DNA of 64,000 nucleotides, taken from positions 235,001-299,000 of the forward strand of contig JAXRKP010000377.1 in assembly GCA_037039925.1 (NCBI GenBank), read 5' to 3'. This DNA comes from Doris montereyensis. Its lineage: Eukaryota > Mollusca > Gastropoda > Nudibranchia > Dorididae. Positions 35,929 through 47,424 of this stretch are shown piece after piece. Position numbers and translations under genes: made by a program. Within the stretch, counting starts at the first letter, position 1; every line of letters starts with the position of its first letter. The notes under the pieces were generated by a model, which worked only from the letters and a program-made list of their open reading frames with translations, did not search any database and was not told where the DNA came from.

Positions 35929-38900
35929 GTAAGATCATCGATCGATTCTTCAGTCCTATCAGCTACTACGAAATCTTGAAACGAGAGAGTTGAAGGCAGG
36001 AATATGGTAGAAAATCGAGCTCTATGCTTACACATCTAGTGGGAGGAATACTGAGGAAATACTGCTACAACTGCCAGAATGGCGTTGTGGTTGGACTGCC
36101 CGACTTGGGATTATGAGGTCCAGGTTGACTTGGGATTATGAGGTCCCAGGTTCCATCCGAATTCTAGAAAAGCTAGTTTCGACGTTGTGGTCCTTGGGAA
36201 ACAACAAAAACGCAAATTGTTACCCCTTTCGACCCAGGTACAAATGGGTATACGCACTAGCTTAGGACCTGAGTAAAAACCTGCGTCAGACTAGCACTCT
36301 GTCCTGGAGGTGATTATTATCACCTGTTCTGCTTCACGCTATAGAAACCGAAATAATAAATAAGCTCTGGCTCTATGGGCGATAATGTCTTTTGAAGCAA
36401 CTTCTCTTCTTCTTCTGTCAGCTAGGTACAAAATGACAATCGCTTCTCTCCCGACAAAGACCCCTTGAAATCCACTGTCACTGTCCCTCTACTATTCGAC
36501 CACGATCATACAAACTTACATTTCCCAAACTTTGCCTCGTCAATGTCTACCATGTAATTTGGTCCACCTATTTGTCATTTTCTATCTAATGTTGTCTGCT
36601 TTTCAGGCCATGCGCTGAGTTGTCGGAGGAACCTTAAGGAATCTCGGATGGGGGCGGGGGTAGTGTGGGTTCAGGTTTACCAAAACAGTCGGTAGGGATA
36701 ATAGACCCTCACTCTTCTTCTTCTGTCTATTTAGCTCACTGGGAAGCATAGGTCATCAACAAATAATCTCCAATCACTTCTCTCCTGGGCCAGCCTCTCC
36801 ATAGATTTCCTTGTTTGCCCCGTCTTCTTCCCTCCAGTTCTCTTCTCCATGTAGCCCTTGGTTGACCCCTCAATCTTTTATCCTGTGGGTTCCATGTAAG
36901 GCTCTGTCTTGTTATTGTATTGGGGTTCTTTATAATGGTGTGGCCTATCTACCTCCATTTATTTAATTTTAATTTTTTTTCAGCTGATACTTGTCCAGTT
37001 CTTTCCCAATAATTAGATAATTTCAGGCCAGAATATTTTGACAATTCTCCTTAAAGACATTTATTTATGAATGATTGTATTTTTTGTAGGGTAGTTTTTG
37101 TGGTTCTCCATGTTTTTGAGCCATATGTTAGCACTGACTTGACATTTGAGTTGAATATCCTTAGTTTGATTCTTTCTGGTAAACTCTTGCTGGACCATAC
37201 CTTGTTACGGCTTAAAAATGCTTGTCGTGCCTTCTGTATCCTGGTTTTGACATCTTCTTCCACACCTGCTTTGCCACCAATCATGCTACCCAGGTAGCAA
37301 AATTTGTCCATGTTTTCCAGCGGTTCTCCTTTTAGGATTATTGGCAGAGTGTTGCAGGTTTTATGTTGCAAAGAGTCTCAGTCCCTCAGATGATGCTATG
37401 GTTTCAATGGCATCCGTTTTCTCCTGCATTTGCTTGTGCAAACATGTGTGAAAGCAAAGCGTTATCATCGGCGAAGTTTATGTCGTTTACTTGTTTTGTC
37501 ATAGTCCTTTGAATGCCATTTCTCCTCCCGTCTGCTGCATTTTTCATCAGGAAGTCAATGGTTAAAAGAAATAGAAAGGAGAAAGAAGACAGCCTTGGCG
37601 AACTCCTGTCTTGATGCTGAAAGATTCAGAGACTTCTCCAGCATGTACTACTTTCGCCGTCATATCTTTATATGATTTCTGTATTATTCTTGTAAGTTTT
37701 AAGGGTACTCCAAAATGTTGCAGGAGTTTCCAAAGAGAATCCCTATGGAGGCTGTCAAATGCTTTCTCAAAGTCCATTGATGTATAGGGGTGAATTCCGT
37801 TCCTAATGATTGCTCAACAATGATGCGCAATGTGGCTAGTTGGTCAGTACATGATCTATTTCGTCTAAATCTGCTTGCTCATCTCGCTTGGGCATTGATT
37901 GCCCTTTTAAGCCTTTCAAGGATAACCCTGTTGAGAATTTATCCTGGAACTGACAGTAGCATTATCCCCATAGTAAGAGCACTCATTGAGGTCTCCCTTT
38001 TTAGGTAATTTGACATGACCCTCTTTCCAGTCATTTGGAAATTCTTCCTTTTCCCAGACCTTTGTGAAAAGGCTATGTAACATGGCAACGGAGCACTCTG
38101 TGTTTGTTTTCAGTGCTTCTACAGGTATCCCATCCGGTCCTTGCTGCCTTTCCATTCTTAATCTTTCCGATTGCATGTCGAATCTCCACTGATGTTGGGC
38201 AACTGTAGCTATATGTAGGTCTTCTATTGCCTCCTCTATGTTTGGGGGTTGTGCTGGTGGTGGTCGATTCAGCAGTTCTGAGAAGTGTTCCTTCCAATGA
38301 GACATTTGTTCCTCTTTTGTGGTAAGAATATTGCTGCTTTTGCCTTTTATGACTTTACTCCTTGCCTGTACTTCCCTGTTAGCTTCTTAGTTACAGCATA
38401 GACATCTCTCATATTTCCCTTTTCTGCTGCTTCACTGGCTTCTTTGGCTAATTCTTCAAAATAATTTTCTTCTCTATTCTTACACTTTTCTTCACTTGAG
38501 CATTGGTCTCTGTGTATAAGTATAAGGCTTGGGATTGGGCCTTGGTTGCTCTGGTTCTTGACATATAAGTAACTGTATTTTTGCCTTCATCCGTGTTTCT
38601 ATCTTTATGGAGGTCTCTTGAGAAATCCATTCTTTCTGTTGTTGTTGTTTCTTGCCGAGCGTTTCCTCACATGTTGCTGTCCACACATATTTCAGGTCCC
38701 TTCAATGGTCTTCTATGTTACTATCCTGTAATCCTGTCATATCCTCAAATCGATTGGAAATTGTGAGAGAAAATTTATTCTTTTTTTCTTCCTTAGAAGG
38801 TTGACAGCATATTTCCTCTTGGTTATAGTTGTTGGTTTGTCTCTGTATCGTTTCAGTCTATATTTTACTTTCCTATAAACAAGGTGGTGATCCGAACTGA

Positions 38901-41900
38901 TATCTGCTCCTTGGTGAACTTTAACATCGCTGAGAGAGAATCTAAATCGCTTTGTTGATACACAGATGGTCAATTTGGTTCTGTGTCTTTTGATTTGAAA
39001 TCCAAGTGGCAAGGTGTATTCTTTAGTGTTTGAAAAGACTGCTTCATATCATAAGGTTGTAGCTTGCACATATGTCCACAAAAATTTTCTGTTTTCATTC
39101 ATTGTCCCTAATCCGTGCCTTCCCTTGACTTCTTCAAATCCTTTGTTGTCATCTCCTGTTTTGGCGTTGAAATCTCCCATTACTATTGAAATGTCCCTCT
39201 GACTTGATGTCTTCCAGCTTTTGCATGAGCTGCTCTTAGAAATCTACTTTGACATCTTCCTCATTGTCATTTGTTGGGGCATAGCATTGGATGACATTTA
39301 GATTTATTCGCTGGTTGCTGGTTTTAAAAGTGGTTTTCTGAGGTCCCATTTTTCATGAAATATGTGAGGTTTGGGCTTTTCTTGATAAACACAAACCAAC
39401 TCCTCCAGAGTGAGTTCATTGTTGTCATTCTTTCTTTCTTTATCAGTTCCCATTCTTTCTTTCCTTTATCAGTTCCCATTCTTTCCAGATTCTTTCCAGG
39501 ATGTCCTGTGTTTTCTGTTTCCTTCCAGAAAGTTAAATTTCTATGTTTCAATGCCTCTTTTATATCTTCTTCCCACTCCGAGGTCTGCCTTTTGGTCTTT
39601 ACGTTGGACTTAAGCTCTGTATACTGATGTAGCTATTCTATTGTCATTCATTCTGTTTACATGCCAAAACCATCTCAATTGATTTGTTTCTATCTTCGTT
39701 TTTATGCCATCTGCTTTGGTTTGATCTCTTATTGTTGTGTTTCTGATTTTGTCTCTCTTTTAGTTTTCCTACTACTCTTCTTAGATATTTCATTTCAGCT
39801 GCCTGTCCTCTACTGTATTCTCTACTGTCTAAAGTCTAAGTTCCACTGCCATAGAGGAGAGTAGGACAATAAATTGTACTGTATACTGCCATTTTGGTTT
39901 TTGTTGATGATTCTTGTTTACCTACAAATGCCTTTCCTAGATGGTTATATATTGCACTTGCCTTTTTGATTCTCTGGCTGATTTCTTCTCTTAGTTTTCC
40001 CTCTGAGTTAATCATTATCCCTAGGTAATTGTAGCTTTGAACTTGTTCTAAATACTCCTGCCCAATTTAAGATTTTGTGTTTTAGCTTCCCTAGTTATAA
40101 GCATTGTTTTTGTTTTTTTTGCATTTACTCTCATTCCTCTTTTATTGAGTTCATTGTTCATAATTTTGATATTCGACTGAGGGTCACTTTCTGATTTTCC
40201 AAAGAGAACTAAATCATTGGCAAATGAAAGCATTTACTGGTTTGAGCTTTCACTTACCTACATTCATTTTCTCCATGTTTGAGGATGCCTTTGCGACTGA
40301 ATCCATAAATGTGATAAACAAAAGAGGACTTAGGAAACAACCCTGTCTTACTCCTATATCTACATCAAATTCTGCAGATATGTTTCCAGTTACTCACTGC
40401 ACATGTTGGTTTATTGTAAAAACTTTTAATGGCTTCTATTAAATTTTGGTCTACATTGTGTTCTTTTAAGGAATGCCAATAGTTCGTCCCTCCTTACAGT
40501 GTCAAATGTCTTTTCTAAGTCAATAAAACACAGGTGGAAGTCAATGTTTCTCTCAAGGAATTTTTCTATTATTTGTCTAATTGTATGTGGTCTTGTACAC
40601 TTCTTCCTGGTCTAAATCCACTCTGATGTTCTTCAATCTGATCCTCTACTCTTTTCCTTAGTCTCATTTCCAGTATCCTGGCATACACTTTTCCTGGAAC
40701 GCTAAGTAGTGATATCCTCTATAGTTTGAGCATTCCATAGTTGATCCTTTCTTTATGTATTGGTACTACTGTTCTTCCTTTTTCCGGTCGTCTGGCACCT
40801 GTTTGGACTTCCATGCTTGTAAGCATATTGCATGTAGTAGTTTGTCTGCTCTCTCCCTTGGTTTTTAATCATTTCTGGATAAACTTGATCTGCTCCTGGG
40901 GCTTTTCCTAATTTCACTTTTCTTATAGCTGTTTGGATTTCTTCCATTGGTATATCTACATCTTCAGCTGTCTCATCTGGATTACTTGATACTCTTACTA
41001 ATTGATCTTTAAGCCTTGTTTCATACGTCCTGGAGGGATTGTGTAATTGATGAAAATGCTTTCCCCATGTTTCCATGATTTCGCTGTCTTCTTTCATTAT
41101 TTCTCCTTTGACATTCTTAATTTGTCATATTGAGCATGCTTTAGTCTTTTTCACGCTCTTCATTGCCCCCCAGAACAGCTTTTGATTTCCTTGATAGTTT
41201 TCTTGAAGTCTTTGCCCAAACTTTTCCCATTGTTCCTGTTTTGCTTTCCTAACTTCCTCTTTGGCGATAGTTCTTTTATTCACGTAATCTATCCTATCCT
41301 CTGGTCCCTTTTTGTTTGCAAGTATTTCTTCCAGGCATCTTCTTTTCTTTGATCTTAGTCTTGACATTCTCATTCCACCATGCTGTTCTTTTCCTATCTC
41401 CTTTAATTTGTTTCCTACCACAGACCTCTTCAGTACAACTGAGGAGTGTTTCTGTATAAATCTGGCACTTTTCTTCTATTGTGCTATCATTCAGATCCAT
41501 CTGTCTTTCACTGATAAAACTTTTTATCCTAGATTGATATGTTTTACTACTGGTTTATTTAGTTCCTCTATTTTGAGTTTAGAAGCTTTCTTCTCTTTCC
41601 TTTTCTGTTTGTTTTCCTCCGTCAGTAATCTCATATTGGCAATCACTAAGTAATGATTACTAAATATTTCTGCTCCTCTGTTCACTCTTGCATCCAATGT
41701 ACTGTAAAAAAGGGAGCTGCTAACTATAAATGTAGTCTATCATTGACTTTTCACACCTGTCTTCATTTACTCTTGTATATTTGTGGATATCTTTTTGAGG
41801 AAAAAAAGTGTTTGCTATTTTCATGTTATTTTTTATTTAGCAAAAATCTATTAGTCTCTCTCCATTTGGAGAAGTTGTTGTCTCTCCTTCTTTACCTATT

Positions 41901-44900
41901 ACTCCTTCTAACGTTTCTACATTGCAGCCTACTCTAGCATTTAAATCTCCTAAAAGCGTTAGTTCCTGTTTGTGTTTAAGATTCTCTGCAGATATTTGTA
42001 AATCGTTTTCGAAGATATCTTTTTCTTCTTTAGTTGCGTCTTTGTTTGGTCCATAAGCTATTAATAATTTAATTTCTCGTCCTTTTGGTTTAAAATTTAC
42101 CTCTAATAGCCATGGGTTATAAATTTCCAATTTGTAGTAGCTTTTTATGCCTTTTATGCACTAGGAGGCCTACTCCTGTTCTAGCTCTATCTTTGACATC
42201 TACTCCTGAATAGATTAAAATATGATTTGATCTTAAATTTTCTATTCCTTGTCCTTTTTTCTTTGATTCTGCAATAGCCAAAATGTCTACTTATAATTTG
42301 TCCATTTCTTCAGCTAATTCTAACTCTTTTCCATTTATTGCCCTAACATCCCATGTTCCAAAAACCAGTTCGTGTTTATTCCATTTTCGTCGTTGAAATG
42401 TCAAGCCAAGTATATTACATTTATTTTCTGAATCAGTTTGGTTTTGGATAAGCAGGGGATTAGCCCACTGTACCCTAAGTAGATGATGGGGCTGCCACCT
42501 TGAGGCCCCCTACCAGGCCTTGTTATTTTCTGTCAGGGTTAACTCCCTTAGCCTATGGTCAGCCAAGACCGGCCTGCAAGGCAGAAGGTTGTTTTCTTTC
42601 AGGATTAACTCCCTTAGCCTTTGGTCAGTCAAGATCTGCCTGCAAGGCAGCAGGAGACTCGTGGAGGGCAGGATCATCTACTCCCCGTACAGGTACTTTA
42701 ACTTACCTGTCCACTGCCCGGATTGTTGTCAGTGTTTCCTGAATAAATTATTATTTCACCGGTTGTCAGTTTTGCTTCTCTTCATCCTATCCAATGAGTT
42801 TTACTGATTCCAAGAATATCCAGTTGATAATTCCTGAATTCTGAGGCTATTGAGTACTTCCCTTTCTAGTACGGACATTCCAGGTGCAGAAGGTGGTTCA
42901 GCCTGCTTGGCTTCATATTGTACTCTCCACTGTGCCTGGGAGGTGGTGTGTGTCCCAGACACTTAGAGGGGCACCAACTGTGCCCAAGATTGGCGTAACT
43001 AAATTCTTTGTTGAAGTTTCTGTAGTGATGCTGATGTTTGCAGGGTAGAGTTGCTGGCCCCACGTCCAACCCCTGACTAGGAGGACCAGGATTTATTTTG
43101 GAGATTCACTTCCTAGACAGGCTTCCTCCCAGGTTGATGAGCCCTGTCTGACCATGGTTTGAAATCAGAGTTTTTTCGTCTCTAGATAGACTACCTTATC
43201 AGGCTGATGAGATCTATCTACCCGGGGAGAGGTTTTAAAGGTGCCTTGATTCACCTGCTTGTCATTTCTGTGGGTCTGTTGGGGTATTTTCTAAGAGCTG
43301 AGTTCCCATTCTTCAACTTCACCCCACCCTCTATGACCAGCGCCAGATTGTCCACGACTGCTTATTGGTTATTCGCAGCTAACCTCTATATCTAGAGGCC
43401 ATTCCACTATCTGCAACCCTGTGGACGTGCCTGATAGGTGATGGTTTCCCCACAGGGACCCTCACTTACCTTTTCTAAGATAATCCCAGTTAGGGTTTCT
43501 TCAGTCCTATCAGCTATCGCTACAAAAACAATTGCGACTATCCCGACAAAGACCCCTAAAATCCACTGTCCCTCTACTATTCGACCCTGATCATACTTAC
43601 ATTTCCCAAACTTTGCCTCGCCAATATCTACCATGAAATTTGGTCCACCTATTTGTCATTTTGTATCTAATGTCATCTGCTTTTCATCAGGCCATGCACT
43701 GAGCTGTCGGAGGAACCTTAGCTTGCTTCGGGATGGGGCGGGGGTAGTATGGGTTCAGGTTTACCGAAACGGTCAGTAGGGATAACAGACCTTCACTCTA
43801 CCTTTTCTAAAATAATCTCAGTTAGAGTTTCTTCAGTCCTATCAGCTACCGCTACAAAAACAGATTGCCACTATCCCGACAAAGACCATCTAAAACCCAC
43901 TGGAAACCATTGAAAATACTCTGGGGAGAAGATGATGGAGATGGATAGGACATACTTTGCGAAAGCCTGCTTCAAATATAACAAGACAAACATTACAATG
44001 GAATCCGCAGGAAAGACAACACCAAGGCAGGCCACGGGACACTTTGAGATGGAGTATAGAAAATGACCAGAAGAGACTGGATGCCAGCTGGAATGAGCTA
44101 GGAAAGAATTCCCAGGAGAAGGAGAGATGGAAATCTCTTGTCCGTGGCCTATACCCTGGTAGGGGTGAAATGCTTTGATGATGATGAATTTGGCCCATCT
44201 ATTTTCTGAAATCCCTCTCTGTCATACAAAATCTCCAAACACGCCTCCCTATAATAGATAAAAAAATCAACTATGGTCTCATGGCTAGTGTCCTGAAAAT
44301 CATAATTTCTACCCAAGGTTTCTATCACCGTTGGGAGGGGGGGATAAGGGATGGTGGTAGATATGTTATTTTCAGTCTAATGTTGTTTGCTGTTCAGACC
44401 TATGGCTGAGCTGTTGAAGGACTGAACCTTGCCTAGGGTGGTTTGGGGGTAGGGGGAGATCAGATTTACAGTCAGTTACCTATATGGTCAGTAGGGGGGA
44501 TGGGGGAGAGATCAGATTTACAGTTACCGAAACGGTCAATGGATATGGATAACAGACCTTCACTCCTTTTCGAATATAATCCCAGTTCAATTTTTTCATC
44601 CTATCGGCTACCAGTACAAAAGAATTGCCGCTCTCCCAGCAAGGACCCCATAAAACCCACTCTCCCTATACTATCCGAACACGATTATACTTACATTTCC
44701 CACTTAAACATTGTCAAAATTTCACATCGAATACGATTACAAACCTCATTAAACATTGTCAAAATTTCACATCGAATACGATTACAAACCTCAGTTCATA
44801 CTTTCTTTCCCAAGTTCCTATCTCCTGGATTAGCACCACACTGACCATAAACGTAACGGTGGAAAATACAATATAGTGGTGTTAAACTGGAAGGAATGAT

Positions 44901-47424
44901 ATTAAATATACATATTATATTATACAATATGTATATAGGCCTATATCTTTTTTTACACAGTACGCTTGTCTCTCTGTCTGTCTGTAACTAAATACAACTT
45001 TTGCGTTTCTGGATGTCACATGCTGAAAATTAATTACCCTAAAAAAGAGACAAAGATCAACATTTACATATCTTCATTGGGATTATTTTATTCTTGAAAA
45101 GGTCTCATGTAATTCCCAAATCTTTTATATCCTCTTTTTTATGTGAACGTTCTTTGTTTGAATTACATCAGTTTAAGTGATACCATTCACTACTCACTAC
45201 TTTTACAATGTAAAATTTATGCTATAGAGAGGGTAACAAGAGAATGTGACTTTGATGCCTAGGTGTTTTATTAGAATTGGCTTGTTAGGCAAAGGTGTTG
45301 TTTTGCAAATAGGATTGAGTAAGTTAGATTTATGTGGTTGTAGGCCAAATGGTACTCTTGCAATAGTACAGTTAAATGCTTCTTCAACCACATTATAACT
45401 TATTTTCTTGTGTTAAGCAAGCCAAGAATGAAAATGCAATACTCAAAAAAACCAAAAACATCCATTTTAATTTTAAGGGCACTCATTCTCAGATGTTTGA
45501 AATTTTCATTGTCACAGGACACCACTGCACTGGGCCTGCAAACGGAATCATGTTGACATAGTCCATTTCCTTTTGGACAAGGGTGCTGATAAAACTGCAG
45601 AAAATGTTGATGGTAATCTTCCTGCTCAGCTAACTGCAAACAGTGAAATACGACAATTATTAGGAGGTAATTGTTTTTTTCATGTCATGTAAAATCTATT
45701 ATTTAAAAGTGAAATGTAAGATGTTATTCCTCTCCATAGTGTTATGTTCTTTTCTTGTGTGTTTTTTTAAATATACTTTGAGGTTTTCTGTTTCGTTACA
45801 TTTAAAAATCATCTTTCAATGTCTTTGTCTATATTTTTGTCTTTTATTTTGATCAAAATTACTTTTAAATGTTAATTCTCTATGTTTCAAAGTGCAATTC
45901 ATGTTTTAAACATGAATCTGTGAATAGGAAATTGTTTTAATACTGTACATTTTGTTTTGTTTCTTGTCTTTGTGCTGCAGCACATCAGGACATGGACTTC
46001 AAGGCATCACAGTTATCAATCACACCAAATTACTTGGCAAATCCACCATTTCCTTATGCATCTAGTAATGGTGCCGCAAAGAAATTTGACCATGTTCAAA
46101 ATAATCAGTCCCAGAATGTAAGCTATGGAAAACAAGGTATGTTATTTTAGTATCATTTTGTCAAAGAAATTCCCGTTTGATACGCACGCAAAATAAGTAT
46201 ATCAGAAAAACATTTATTGATCTAAGATTGCAGGGGGATGTTATTTTCTGTTATTAATTTTGATATCTCATGATGGGTTCTTTTGGTGCCAAAGTCATTG
46301 CCTTGCATCATTTGCAAGCCTATACCATACCATATTTTAGCTTTTTGGGGAAAAGAGGTGCCAAGAAGCTTCTGCTTAACATATTTCAGCTGCAATGTCC
46401 ATTTCACTTAGATTTATCTTTGTGCAGTGATGTCGGTGGCTGAGCGGTTAGGCTGCCGATCTGGGGGTCATGAGATCCCAATTTCGAATCATAGCCGAGC
46501 CAGGTATGACGTTGTGTTCATTGGGAAAGACATTTAACACTAACACGCATTTTCCCCACTCTACCCAGATGCAATTGGATACAAGCACTGGCTTGGGAGT
46601 AAAAACCTGCGTTAGACTAGCGTCCTGGCCAGGAGGTGATTATTGTCACCTGTTCCGCTTCACGCTGTAGAACCGGGATAAGCTCTGGCTCTATGGGCCT
46701 TAAGGGCCTTGAAGGAACTTTACTTGTTTTATCTTTGTGCATTTGTTTGTGCTTCATGCTTTGAGGTGCTTTTGTTAGCTTGTTTTGTTCTTGCCTCACT
46801 ATTGCCTTTTCCTCTTTTCTTTTTCCTCACCCCCTTGTTCCTAAAAAAATGTATCAACAGCACAGAGAATTCAGAAAAAGATAAATAAGATATGTGCACA
46901 ATAAATCATAGGTGTACAGGCCTCTCACTACAATATAATAATAAGCATACAAGCTGCTGTGAAGTGTTCAACTGTTATCTTCCTCAAAGAGGGCAGTAAA
47001 GCAAAGTCAAGTTAACATACTGGAAATAATTTTGAACTAGATAAATTTTACAAACTGTTGTTACTTCATGTATCTTGAGCAACATTTTAAAGTATCCACT
47101 GTGCTATTTCCATTTACAGAATTGGTGCTTAAAGCCCGAATTGCCAACAGTGAGGAGAAGGATTTTATAGAAATCGAACTGGAGAGATCAAACTTGTCTT
47201 TTGAAAACTTGCTAAATCTTATGTGTGCTGAACTAGGTGTTGACAAGAAGTTAGTGGCCAAGGTACGGAAATTGCCAAATACAATTGTGAGGAAAGACAA
47301 AGATGTTTTTAGACTCACAGATTTTCAGGAGATGGAACTTTGCCTTACAAATAAAGCCATGAGTGCTTCATCAAGGACTTACAATCTGGCACCAGCCCAC
47401 AACCACGAGACCATTTTGTATTGA
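35803..47424 (+). CDS. ANKRD40: Ankyrin repeat domain-containing protein 40 (4 coding exons)
   Basis: Exons 35803-35928, 45518-45666, 45981-46136 and 47120-47424 join in phase at GT/AG sites. The protein begins with ankyrin repeats (ERLREAACG, LDLLSKLVNK, INGW-TPLHWACKRNHVDIVH, FLLDKGADKTAENVDGNLPA). The linker contains SITPNYLANPPFPY, as in ANKRD40. The C-terminal domain reads ELVLKARIANSEEKDFIEIE, LGVDKKLVAKVRKLPNT, VRKDKDVFRLTDFQEMEL, the family's signature region. About 245 residues are encoded, shorter than the vertebrate protein because the variable linker is short. The cellular role of the family is not well defined. One base is missing in the G run at 35851-35853, breaking the frame as read. 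Intron 1 is 9.6 kb and full of transposons. Confidence 0.92.
36083..36383 (+). mobile_element. tRNA-derived SINE, diverged, in ANKRD40 intron 1
   Basis: The head is decayed. The central and tail parts align with the SINE at 46427: GTAAAAACCTGCGTCAGACTAG, a GGAGGTGATTATTATCACCT-like stem, GCTTCACGCTATAGAAACCG and AGCTCTGGCTCTATGGGC. A 20-base segment in the head (ACTTGGGATTATGAGGTCC) is duplicated. Confidence 0.75.
36405..36713 (-). pseudogene. ISXO2/Merlin-like transposase segment, left part
   Basis: The minus strand reads MVDIDEAKFGKCK near 36550-36510, then RIVEGQ-like pieces in shifted frames. VxIDExKFGKxKYxxGRxVEGQW is the signature of the ISXO2-like DDE domain found in Merlin (IS1016-related) transposons. 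The segment stops at 36713, where the 10-bp duplication of the LINE insertion lies, and resumes at 43467. Confidence 0.6.
39428..42721 (-). mobile_element. LINE family A, copy 4, full length, nested in LINE B
   Basis: 3294 bp from 5' leader (CCGGGCAGTGGACAGG at 42721) to the (AAAG)n tail at 39428. It is flanked by the 10-bp duplication ATTGTTGTCA (39418-39427 and 42722-42731). It has endonuclease (LLIAYGPNKDATKEEKDIFE near 42070; GDLNARVG near 41965), linker (WWNENVKTKIKEKK), RT (KLGKAPGADQVYPEMI near 40910; FANDLVLFGKSESD near 40225) and the tail GRPxxKW region. The FADD box reads FAND here, and the ORF has several shifts. Two leader monomers are present. The last ~25 bases (ATGGGAACTGATAAAG unit) are duplicated at the 3' end. 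Confidence 0.92.
42521..42653 (-). repeat. LINE A 5'-leader monomers, 2 copies
   Basis: Two ~66-bp units, each with GGCTAAGGGAGTTAACCCTG or a variant and GCTGCCTTGCAGG, in the leader of the nested LINE A. Confidence 0.85.
43457..43935 (-). pseudogene. ISXO2/Merlin-like transposase segment, right part and second unit
   Basis: The exon-like block 43648-43470 (minus) is flanked by AG and GTAAGT and reads FMVDIGEAKFGKCKYDQGRI, VEGQWILGVFVG, ADRTEETLTGIILEKV, matching the ISXO2-like DDE core. The first catalytic-type aspartate (IDE) is glycine here. About 335 bp further on (43801-43900) the end of the same block (ADRTEETLTEIILEKV) recurs, so the segment is tandemly repeated. Either a spliced Merlin-type transposase gene or a host gene derived from one was duplicated here. 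Confidence 0.6.
43912..44190 (+). mobile_element. LINE 3' fragment (family D, B-like)
   Basis: The plus strand reads MRKPASNITRQTLQWNPQ, RQHQGRPRDTLRWSIEN and LDASWNELGKNSQEKERWKS, ending LVRGLYPGRGEML and a (GAT)n tail. This is the C-terminus of a LINE related to family B (LRKPxxNITRxxLxWNPQ is typical), oriented opposite to the nest and 5' truncated. Confidence 0.75.
44330..44703 (-). repeat. Diverged unit of the ~335-bp ISXO2-like repeat
   Basis: Segments such as CGAAACGGTCAATGGATA, AACAGACCTTCACTC, TCCTATCGGCTACCAGTACA and CTCCCAGCAAGGACCCCATA follow the same order as in 43700-43930. It contains a local duplication (GGGGGAGATCAGATTTACAG twice). Confidence 0.6.
44704..44793. repeat. 45-bp direct repeat, 2 copies
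   Basis: TTAAACATTGTCAAAATTTC through ACAAACCTCA occurs twice in tandem. The same ATACGATTACAAA segment occurs at about 33755 near the foldback elements. Confidence 0.9.
44808..44902. mobile_element. Foldback element remnant
   Basis: CTGGATTAGCACCACACTGACCATA and the opposed TATAGTGGTGTTAAACTGG match the arms and loop start of the hairpins at 33846-34119, but are diverged. Confidence 0.5.
45518..45666 (+). CDS. ANKRD40: ANKRD40 exon 2
   Basis: It encodes TPLHWACKRNHVDIVHFLLD, KGADKTAENVDGNLPAQL and TANSEIRQLLG. It starts after TTGTCACAG and ends at GTAATT, phase 1. It has no internal ATG in frame, so it is missed by ATG-based ORF finding. Confidence 0.92.
45981..46136 (+). CDS. ANKRD40: ANKRD40 exon 3 (linker)
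   Basis: It encodes AHQDMDFKASQLSITPNYLA, NPPFPYASSNGAAKKF and DHVQNNQSQNVSYGKQ. The TPNYLANPxFP stretch is conserved in ANKRD40. The flanks are GCTGCAG and GTATGT. Confidence 0.9.
46413..46741 (+). mobile_element. tRNA-derived SINE with 14-bp target duplication, ANKRD40 intron 3
   Basis: The SINE body 46427-46727 is bounded by direct repeats TTTATCTTTGTGCA (46413-46426, 46728-46741). The head GTCGGTGGCTGAGCGGTTAG resembles the A box of tRNA-Leu/Ser, with a B-box-like TTTCGAATCAT about 35 bases later. The central part (cttt-ccc-aa-acac-like spacer, GTTAGACTAGCGTCCTGG, AGGTGATTATTGTCACCT stem) resembles the shared central domain of broadly distributed invertebrate SINEs. The tail is CCTTGAAGGAACTTTA. 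Confidence 0.88.
47120..47424 (+). CDS. ANKRD40: ANKRD40 exon 4 (C-terminal domain)
   Basis: It starts after CCATTTACAG and encodes the conserved C-terminal domain, ending HNHETILY with TGA at 47422-47424. There is no frame break in 305 nt. Confidence 0.93.

Larger units (their letters stand above)
36714..43456 (-). mobile_element. LINE family B, full length, split by LINE A
   Basis: The two halves are 43456-42732 and 39417-36714 (about 3.45 kb without the nested insert). The minus strand gives a 5' leader, then WNVRT, YQLDILGISKTHWIG and TTGEIIIYSG (42890-42735). After the insert come SGGVGLCLSRKA, LNVIQCYAPTND, MGDFNAKTGDDNKGFEEVKG, RHGLGTMNE and VHQGADISSDHHLVYRKVK, then RT: MDFEKAFDSLHRDSLWKLL and IKTGVRQGCLLSPF near 37777-37565, and YLGSMIGGKAGVEEDVKTRI near 37290-37230. 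The tail is (AAG)n. A 10-bp duplication GACCCTCACT flanks it at 36704-36713 and 43457-43466. Many stops; inactive. Confidence 0.85.

Noticed and set aside
42866..43395. Short ORFs in the 5' leader of LINE B
   Set aside because: No motif; they belong to the untranslated leader of the element.
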